Both the position numbers and the translations under genes were made by a program. The notes under the pieces are model-generated. The model worked only from the letters and a program-made list of their open reading frames with translations, was not told the origin of the DNA and did no database searches. Shown piece after piece: positions 59,270-64,000 of a DNA stretch of 64,000 nt. Within the stretch, counting starts at the first letter, position 1. Each line of letters opens with the position of its first letter. Source of the stretch: DASZHJ01 sp035517495 (lineage in GTDB: Bacteria; Pseudomonadota; Alphaproteobacteria; ATCC43930; CGMCC-115725); contig DATIYT010000131.1 of NCBI GenBank assembly GCA_035517495.1, positions 1-64,000 of the forward strand. The letters are read 5' to 3'.

Positions 59270-59628
59270 TCAACGAAGACCGATGCCGTTAGATGACAAC
59301 AGGCTGGAAAACTGTTGCGTCGGAGTAGGCGGCGGCGCGGGCGGTGGAGGCGGCGGGAGGTTGATACACTCGCCACAGGGCGAGTTGGGATCGAAGGATA
59401 AGCAGTAAAACCGGGGGTAGGAGTGGGAGTAGGAGTGGCACTCTGCGATGCGGCTTGGGCATTGCTGAGGGCATCAGAGCCACCAAGGTTGATGCCAGGG
59501 CCATAAAGAGGGAGATTGGCAATGCCAGCAATTACCGTATCCATCTGGTTGTCGGTGAGGGGCTGGGCCGCCATAGCGGTGCCGGTGATCAGCGGCACGA
59601 TGGCGAGCACGGGGAGAATTTTCCGCAT
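59270..59628 (-). pseudogene. Array gene 6: frameshifted Pro-rich exported paralogue
   Basis: The N-terminal frame starts MRKILPVLAIVPLITGTAMA and AQPLTDNQMDTVIAG, then YGPGINLGGSDALSNAQAAS and TPTPTPTPGFTAY. It then leaves the family and runs on into gene 7. The C-terminal module lies in another frame: FDPNSPCGECINLPPPPPPA, then PPPTPTQQFSSLLSSNGIGL and R with TGA at 59270. One frameshift near 59400 separates them. The middle holds the 69-bp block shared with gene 8, so the two are recent duplicates or converted. Confidence 0.72.
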
Positions 59629-59637
59629 GCATCCTCC

Positions 59638-59982
59638 TCAACGAAGACCAATGCCGTTGGATGACAACAGGCTGGAAAACTGTTGCGTCGGAGTAGGCGG
59701 CGGTGGAGGCGGTGGCGGCGGAGGGGGAAAATTGCAATCACAGGGCCCGCCTGGCTGATCAGTAAAACCGGGGGCAGGAGTGGGCGTAGGCGTAGGAGCA
59801 GGATTTAGCCGGGCGCCGAGATTGTTGAGGGCGGTGCTGCTGGCACCGAGAAGAAAGGGATCGAAGGCATCGCCAGCAATTACCGCGTCCATCTGCGTGT
59901 CATTAAGCGGCACAGGCTGCGCTGCCAATGCGACGCCAGTGACTAACGGCAAACCGGTCAGGCCGGCAAGGAGGCTTCTCAT
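59638..59982 (-). CDS. Array gene 5: Pro-rich exported paralogue (MRSLLAG class)
   Basis: The protein is 114 aa. Signal MRSLLAGLTGLPLVTGVALA precedes AQPVPLNDTQMDAVIAG. A middle with ALNNLGARLNPAPTPTPTPA leads to GFTDQPGGPCDCNF, a run of eleven prolines and TPTQQFSSLLSSNGIGLR. It overlaps gene 4 by ATGA and belongs to the same coupled pair type as 9-10 and 1-2. Length and module order match gene 10 closely. Confidence 0.8.
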   Translation of the reverse strand: MRSLLAGLTGLPLVTGVALAAQPVPLNDTQMDAVIAGDAFDPFLLGASSTALNNLGARLNPAPTPTPTPAPGFTDQPGGPCDCNFPPPPPPPPPPPTPTQQFSSLLSSNGIGLR

Positions 59983-60311
59983 GGTCTCACCAGCAGCGCC
60001 TGAAGGCTGATGCCGTTGGTAGGAACACCAGTGCCGTTTGTTGAAAGGCCAATGCCGTTGATGGTCAAAATATATGAAAATTGAGCCGAGGCCGGGGCGT
60101 TAGAGGGTGGCGGAGGCGGAGGCGACGGCGGAGGAACCGTGAGGGAACCACCGGGCGGCGGGGGCGGCAGTTGCACAGCATTGGGGCACCCACAGAGGAC
60201 GTACACCCCCGCGGTGACAGCATTCATTTGATTGTCGTTGAGCGGCTGGGCGGCCATGGCGGTGCCGGTGATCAGCGGCACAACGGCGAGCACGGGGAGA
60301 ATTTTCCGCAT
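59979..60311 (-). CDS. Array gene 4: Pro-rich exported paralogue with three C-terminal NG heptads
   Basis: The protein is 110 aa. Signal MRKILPVLAVVPLITGTAMA precedes AQPLNDNQMNAVTAG; Asn replaces Asp in QMD. The middle has CGC and PPPPPGG, then PPPPPPSNAPA and SAQFSYILTINGIGLST, NGTGVPT, NGISLQA, LLVRP. Three heptads are present, against four in gene 9. The ATG has GAGGAGGATGGC ahead; a longer in-frame start (60335) lies in the previous gene and would spoil the signal peptide. Confidence 0.8.
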   Translation of the reverse strand: MRKILPVLAVVPLITGTAMAAQPLNDNQMNAVTAGVYVLCGCPNAVQLPPPPPGGSLTVPPPSPPPPPPSNAPASAQFSYILTINGIGLSTNGTGVPTNGISLQALLVRP

Positions 60312-60321
60312 GCCATCCTCC

Positions 60322-60756
60322 TCAACGAAGGCCAATGCCGTTGGATGACAGAAGGCTGGAAAACTGTTGCGTGGGAGTAGGCGGCGGCGCGGGCGGCGGT
60401 GCAGGGGGCGCTGGCGGCGGATTGCCGGCGAGGACCGCTGCGAGGGCCGCGCAATTACTGAGACACATGCTCAGAAGGTCTTCAGGGTGGCTCTCATTGT
60501 AAGCAGTAGAAGGAGCTTCAGAAGGGGTAGGAGCTGGGGTAGGAGTAGGAGTTGGGGTAGGAGGAGGAGCACAGCTACGAACAGCGCAAAGTGGACTAGG
60601 AGTAGAACCACCCACGACGACTACGGGGAGGCTGACAGCGTTATCTGAGGCGCCGGAGGTTACTCCGTCCATCTGCGCGTCATTGAGCGGCTGGACCGCC
60701 ATGGCAGTGCCGGTGATCAGGGGCACAACGCCGAGCACAAGAAGAATTTTCCGCAT
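60322..60756 (-). CDS. Array gene 3: Pro-rich exported paralogue with a long middle
   Basis: The protein is 144 aa, the longest intact member. Signal MRKILLVLGVVPLITGTAMA precedes VQPLNDAQMDGVTSG; Ser replaces Ala in the TAG. The middle has CAVRSC, APPPTPTPTPTPAPTPSEAP, a unique CLSNCAALAAVLAGN piece, then PPPAPPAPPPAPPPTPTQQ and FSSLLSSNGIGLR. It follows gene 2 by 10 bp. The irregular alanine-proline spacing suggests a diverged polyproline tract. Confidence 0.8.
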   Translation of the reverse strand: MRKILLVLGVVPLITGTAMAVQPLNDAQMDGVTSGASDNAVSLPVVVVGGSTPSPLCAVRSCAPPPTPTPTPTPAPTPSEAPSTAYNESHPEDLLSMCLSNCAALAAVLAGNPPPAPPAPPPAPPPTPTQQFSSLLSSNGIGLR

Positions 60757-60766
60757 GCCATCCTCC

Positions 60767-61195
60767 TCAACGAAGACCGATGCCGTTGGATGACAGAAGG
60801 CTGGAAAATTGTTGCGTGGGAGTGGGCGGCGGCGGAGGCGGCGGCGGAGCGGTGAGATTGCAATCACAAGGAGGGTTATACCAAGCAAAAGCAGGAGTGG
60901 GAGTGGGAGTGGGCGCAGGAGTAGGGCTGAAAACCGACGTGAACCCGCCCTGGATCGTCAGACCGTCCACGCTTGAGGTCCGGTTGGTCGTGGACGTCGG
61001 CGTGGGTGTTGGAGTTGGGGTCGGCGTTACTGAGGCGACGATCTTGCCGGACGCCTGTGTGTCTGGCTGCGTCATCGCCGTGAACCCGGCGGTCACCCCG
61101 TCCATCTGCACGTCATTGAGCGGCACGGGTTGCGCTGCTAACGCGAAGCCAGCGACAAACGGCAGAGCGGTCAGACCAGCAAGGAGGCTTCTCAT
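60767..61195 (-). CDS. Array gene 2: Pro-rich exported paralogue (MRSLLAG class)
   Basis: The protein is 142 aa. Signal MRSLLAGLTALPFVAGFALA precedes AQPVPLNDVQMDGVTAG. The middle has two PT-repeat islands (TPTPTPTPTPTSTT and SPTPAPTPTPTPA) around DGLTIQGGFTSVF. Then come CDCNLTA, eight prolines and TPTQQFSSLLSSNGIGLR. Its ATG overlaps the stop of gene 1. It is the longest MRSLLAG-class copy and keeps an intact reading frame. Confidence 0.8.
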   Translation of the reverse strand: MRSLLAGLTALPFVAGFALAAQPVPLNDVQMDGVTAGFTAMTQPDTQASGKIVASVTPTPTPTPTPTSTTNRTSSVDGLTIQGGFTSVFSPTPAPTPTPTPAFAWYNPPCDCNLTAPPPPPPPPTPTQQFSSLLSSNGIGLR

Positions 61196-61560
61196 GGTTT
61201 CACCAGCAGCGACTGAAGGCTGATGCCGTTGATCGTCAACATGTATGAAAATTGAGCCGAGGGCGGGGCGTTGGCAGGCGGCGGGGGCGGCGGACAGCCG
61301 CCAGGAGGGCAGAAGGTGAGGAAGGGGGCGGTTGGCGGGGGCGTCACTGGTTCATTAGCGGTAGAAGTGGGAGTAGGCGTCGGTGTCGGAGTTGGGGTCA
61401 GCACTTCCACGCAGTCGCATGGTTGCGTATACGCCGCGAAACCGGCGGCCACTCGGTCCATCTGGTTCTCGGTGAGCGGCTGGGCCGCCATCGCGACGCC
61501 GCTCATCAGGGGCACAACGCCGAGCACAGGAAGGCCCAGCAGTGGAAGAATTATCCGCAC
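61192..61560 (-). CDS. Array gene 1: first Pro-rich exported paralogue, GTG start
   Basis: The protein is 122 aa, from a GTG with GGAGGATGGC ahead in the place where paralogues have ATG. The signal RIILPLLGLPVLGVVPLMSG (VAMA cleavage) precedes AQPLTENQMDRVAAG. The middle has CDC and VLTPTPTPTPTPTSTANEP, then FCPPGGCPPPPPPANAPPS, AQFSYMLTINGISLQSLLVK and P, with only one NG heptad. It is the 5' gene of the operon; the 319 bp above to the reductase gene hold its control region. Confidence 0.78.
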   Translation of the reverse strand: MRIILPLLGLPVLGVVPLMSGVAMAAQPLTENQMDRVAAGFAAYTQPCDCVEVLTPTPTPTPTPTSTANEPVTPPPTAPFLTFCPPGGCPPPPPPANAPPSAQFSYMLTINGISLQSLLVKP

Positions 61561-61879
61561 GCCATCCTCCATAATGACAGTGCAGCAGCAAGCGGGTCGG
61601 CTGATAAACACCCAACTAGAACAATAAATCGTAGTAACCGCAAACGCGCATCGGTTGTAATCATTCGTGGTCAGTTTTTCGCGGAGGAGCGAGACTGATT
61701 GGGTACCGGCAGCACCTGAAGCCTTGCTGCACGCGACGCCCTCCCCGACGATTGCGAGGTCTGTGTCCCTATCGGGGTCTGTGTCGTGGGATCCGCGGCG
61801 GTACGCCATCTTTGGGCGCCAAAGCCACGCGCGGCGCCGGTGACGAGCGCGCTTCTTCCTTAGAGCGAGATCGCGATTG
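61561..61879 (-). other. Control region of the Pro-rich array operon
   Basis: No protein frame with a recognisable product lies in this 319-bp gap. It is AT-richer near its array-side end. On the minus strand a possible promoter is TTGCGG (61638-61643) and TCTAGT (61615-61620), 17 bp apart and about 55 bp before the first start; the match to consensus is weak. I found no strong inverted repeat here. Confidence 0.3.
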
Positions 61880-62905
61880 TCATGGCGGCACTTCCTCGGC
61901 GAGCCGGTCGAGATTGCTCCAATCCTGCGCGCGCTTGCCGTCCTCGATCTCGCGAATGAGGGCGATGAGCCGCGTGGTGATCGGCGCTTCGAGCCCGTGC
62001 TCGCGCGCGGTGCGAACGATCGGACCGAGCTGGTGCTCGGCTTCGGTGCGGCGCTTGCGCACGGCGAGGTCGCGCCAGATGCCGCTGTGCGTCTTGGCCG
62101 AGTGGCGGTTGAATTCGACCAGTGCGTCGACGGAGCGGTGCGCCGGCTCGTCCGCGCCGCCCGGCTGGAAGGCCGCGGGGTCGAAGCCGTCGAAGGGTTC
62201 GGGCTTGATCCGCGCCGCTGCGGCGACGCGCATCACTTCGCGCGGCAGCGCGATAAAGAGCGTGCGGTGTTTGGGTGACGCCAGGCAATCGGCCATCGAG
62301 GCGTTGGTGAGGGCGGTCGCAAACAGCATCGCGCCATAGGCAAGCTTCGCCCAGAGATAGCCGAAAATGTTCGGGGTCAGCACCGCGCGCTCGTCGAATT
62401 GCAGCAGCAGGCGGTGCAGCATTTCGACGCGCGGCGTCACGCGGCCGTCGATCTCGCCCACGACCACCGCGCCCCGGCCGCCATACTGGATCAGGCCCGG
62501 CGCCATGTAGTCGGCGCCGAAATTGACGAAGGCGCCGACGGTGCGATTGCCGCCGACGATCTCGGCGATCACCAGCTCATTGAGGCCGTTTTGCACGGAA
62601 ACGATGCAGCCGTCCGGGCTGAGGTAGGGCGCGATCGCGCGCGTGGCGCCCTCGGTGTCTTGCGCCTTGACGCAGAGCAGCACGCTTCCCAGCGGCCCCT
62701 TGATTCGCTCCGGGGTCGCAGCGTCGGCCTTGACCTTGAACGCCGCGACCGGGCCCGTGATCGCGAGGCAGTCCCGCGCCATCGCCGCCACGTGCTCTTC
62801 GGCGCGGTCGACGAACAGCACGTCGTTCCCGGCCTTGACCAGATGCGCGCCGATCGTGCCGCCGATGGCGCCCGCTCCCCAAATAACGATGGTGTTTTGG
62901 TTCAT
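61880..62905 (-). CDS. Ketopantoate reductase family NAD(P)-dependent oxidoreductase
   Basis: The protein is 341 aa from ATG 62905, which has GGAG 9 nt ahead; ATG 62920 would add five residues. The Rossmann motif is TIVIWGAGAIGGTIGAHLVK, then VLLCVKAQDTEGATRAIAPY, IVSVQNGLNELVIAEIVGGN and FGYLWAKLAYGAMLFATALT with the catalytic lysine. The C-terminal ApbA/PanE domain has GIWRDLAVRKRRTEAEHQLG. True PanE is about 300 aa; this longer form is common in catabolic clusters and may reduce another 2-oxo acid. It stands just upstream of the Pro-rich array, same strand. Confidence 0.88.
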   Translation of the reverse strand: MNQNTIVIWGAGAIGGTIGAHLVKAGNDVLFVDRAEEHVAAMARDCLAITGPVAAFKVKADAATPERIKGPLGSVLLCVKAQDTEGATRAIAPYLSPDGCIVSVQNGLNELVIAEIVGGNRTVGAFVNFGADYMAPGLIQYGGRGAVVVGEIDGRVTPRVEMLHRLLLQFDERAVLTPNIFGYLWAKLAYGAMLFATALTNASMADCLASPKHRTLFIALPREVMRVAAAARIKPEPFDGFDPAAFQPGGADEPAHRSVDALVEFNRHSAKTHSGIWRDLAVRKRRTEAEHQLGPIVRTAREHGLEAPITTRLIALIREIEDGKRAQDWSNLDRLAEEVPP

Positions 62906-63085
62906 GCGCTTATTCTCCATGCCGGCGCGAGCCTATCGAGATCACAACCGACCTCGCAAGCCCTGGCCCATGGGATTCGCGGGTTTGTTTTGGCGCACCG
63001 CTCGTTCGATTGCTAGAATACCGCAAATCCTCGTGGCCGCTCGCGCCACGGCAATGCTCAATAAGTGCCAAGGGAGGTCATTGGG

Positions 63086-64000
63086 ATGCGTATCACTGCG
63101 ATGGGCCTGGTGCTCGCGTTCATTCTGGCGACGAGCGCCGCGCCGCCGATCTCGGCGGCGGCAGCCGCCGACGAACCCTACAAGATAAATGTCATCCTGC
63201 CTCTGACCGGCATCGCGTCGTTCCTGGGCAAGGAAGAGCAACAGACCTTGCAGGTGCATGAGAAATTCATCAATCGCACCGGCGGCATCCGGAACCGCCC
63301 GATCGAGTACGTGTTCTACGACGACCAGTCGAACCCGCAGACCGGCGTGCAGCTCGCAAAGCAGGTGAGCGCCTCCAACCCCGCGATCATCTTCGGCTCC
63401 TCCTTGGTGGCGGTCTGCAACGCCATGGCGCCGTTGATGGCCAATGGCCCCGTCCAGTATTGCTTCTCGCCGGGCGTTCATCCGCCCGCGGGAAGCTATG
63501 TATTCACCTCCGGCGTCTCGACGCACGATCTGCACAAGGCGATCATCCGGTATTTCCGCGAGAAGGGCTGGAAGCGCATCGCCATCATGACCTCGACCGA
63601 CGCAACCGGGCAGGACGCCGAATCCGGCATCGTCGACGCCGTCAATCTGCCCGAGAACAAGAACGCCGGCGTGACCCTGGTGGAGCAGGCGCATTTCAAC
63701 ACCACGGACGTGAGCGTCGCGGCGCAGCTCGAGAAGGTGAAGGCGGCCGAGCCCCAGGCGTTCATCGCCTGGAGCACCGGCACGCCGATCGCCACCATCT
63801 TCAAGGGCATGGTGCAGGCGGGGCTCGATGTGCCGACCGCCACCACCGACGGCAATATGACTTACGCGCAGATGACGGCCTACGCCGACTTTCTGCCGAA
63901 GCAGCTCTATATCCCGACGGGGCAGTGGCCGCCCCATGAGGGTGTCGCCAAGTACGACCCGGCAATCGAGAAGGCGCAGCAGGCATTCTATGCCGAACTC
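63086..64000 (+). CDS. ABC transporter substrate-binding protein (Liv family), partial
   Basis: The first 305 residues are in the window; the gene runs off the right edge. AGGGAGG precedes the ATG. Signal RITAMGLVLAFILATSAAPP ends near SAAAAADE. The mature domain has YKINVILPLTGIASFLGKEE, FINRTGGIRNRPIEYVFYDD, IIFGSSLVAVCNAMAPLMAN and IAIMTSTDATGQDAESGIVD. It is a third Liv-type binding protein here, different from those at 24758 and 35264, and divergent from the reductase gene. Transport genes presumably lie beyond the window. Confidence 0.9.
   Translation, partial: MRITAMGLVLAFILATSAAPPISAAAAADEPYKINVILPLTGIASFLGKEEQQTLQVHEKFINRTGGIRNRPIEYVFYDDQSNPQTGVQLAKQVSASNPAIIFGSSLVAVCNAMAPLMANGPVQYCFSPGVHPPAGSYVFTSGVSTHDLHKAIIRYFREKGWKRIAIMTSTDATGQDAESGIVDAVNLPENKNAGVTLVEQAHFNTTDVSVAAQLEKVKAAEPQAFIAWSTGTPIATIFKGMVQAGLDVPTATTDGNMTYAQMTAYADFLPKQLYIPTGQWPPHEGVAKYDPAIEKAQQAFYAEL

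Larger units (their letters stand above)
57347..61560 (-). repeat. Tandem array of 11 paralogous exported Pro-rich protein genes, one operon
   Basis: Eleven related frames lie head to tail with no other gene between. Gaps are either a 4-bp ATGA overlap (1-2, 4-5, 9-10) or 9-10 bp in which the preceding TGA or TAG runs into a GAGGAGGATG-type ribosome site. Every copy has the same module order: signal peptide, QMD motif, variable middle, proline run, conserved end. The SAQFSY-type gene is followed each time by an MRSLLAG-type gene, so the array includes three repeats of a two-gene unit plus singletons 3, 6, 7, 8 and 11. Confidence 0.85.

Noticed and set aside
57347..61560. Regular repeats suggestive of a CRISPR array
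   Set aside because: The repeats are parts of homologous coding modules 300-430 bp apart, not short palindromic repeats with uniform 30-40-bp spacers, and no cas genes are present.
57347..61560. PEP-CTERM-like sorting tail on the proline-rich proteins
   Set aside because: The C-termini (QFSxLLSxNGIGLR, LQALLVRP) have no transmembrane helix followed by an arginine cluster, which those sorting signals need.
1..64000. tRNA, tmRNA, rRNA or clear riboswitch
   Set aside because: I found no cloverleaf-like CCA-ended element, rRNA conserved stretch or recognisable aptamer by eye; a covariance-model scan would settle this.

Overview
This is a high-GC alphaproteobacterial chromosome segment, most like Rhizobiales or Rhodospirillales. 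The evidence is a DUF2336 protein, ATGA-overlapping operons, several Liv-type and other substrate-binding proteins, two carbon-monoxide-dehydrogenase-like molybdenum hydroxylases, and palindromic intergenic repeats typical of that class. I saw no rRNA or tRNA gene. Both ends cut a gene: a glutathione S-transferase at the left, an ABC substrate-binding protein at the right.

Layout. 0-2 kb is decayed: a quinone oxidoreductase stub, and an Ada regulator cut off by an IS5-type remnant. 2-5.5 kb is a three-gene envelope glycan operon (GT2, methyltransferase, polytopic GT-C-like protein). 5.5-17 kb has a DUF2336 gene, then an M81 peptidase, an alpha/beta hydrolase and two hyuAB cassettes for ATP-dependent opening of hydantoin or 5-oxoproline-like rings. 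Each cassette ends against a broken toxin-antitoxin gene. 17-18.6 kb is an AT-richer patch where a higBA pair seems split by a membrane-protein gene and an IS1595 remnant. 18.7-41.2 kb is catabolism and uptake: an aminotransferase, coxMSL, solute-binding proteins, a second coxL just behind a phd-vapC module, a livFGMH transporter, and a divergent operon with a luciferase-like monooxygenase, a CocE/NonD hydrolase, a TetR regulator and a hydroxyisobutyrate-type dehydrogenase. 41-48.4 kb holds an exported amidohydrolase, hicAB, an HNH pseudogene, alkylation repair genes (ogt, ada-alkA), and a two-gene defence module (AvcD-like anti-phage deaminase plus a DUF488-like protein) set between a fragment and an intact copy of a GlcG/HbpS gene. 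48.7-57 kb is more small-molecule metabolism and a divergent ClC channel.

The most unusual region is 57.35-61.56 kb. Eleven short paralogous genes lie head to tail on the minus strand in one compact operon. Each encodes a Sec-type signal peptide, a conserved motif of the form Q/E-P-L-T/N-D-x-Q-M-D-x-V-x-A-G, a variable often PT-rich middle, usually a cysteine pair, a polyproline tract, and a short conserved C-terminus (QFSxLLSxNGIGLR or SAQFSYxLTINGI). Two copies are frameshifted, two share a 69-bp identical block, and a C-terminal heptapeptide repeat varies in number. I do not recognise the family. It is the best candidate here for an undescribed system.

Catabolic and transport operons dominate, with toxin-antitoxin debris and IS remnants marking several junctions, as expected of an accessory region built by repeated insertion and deletion.
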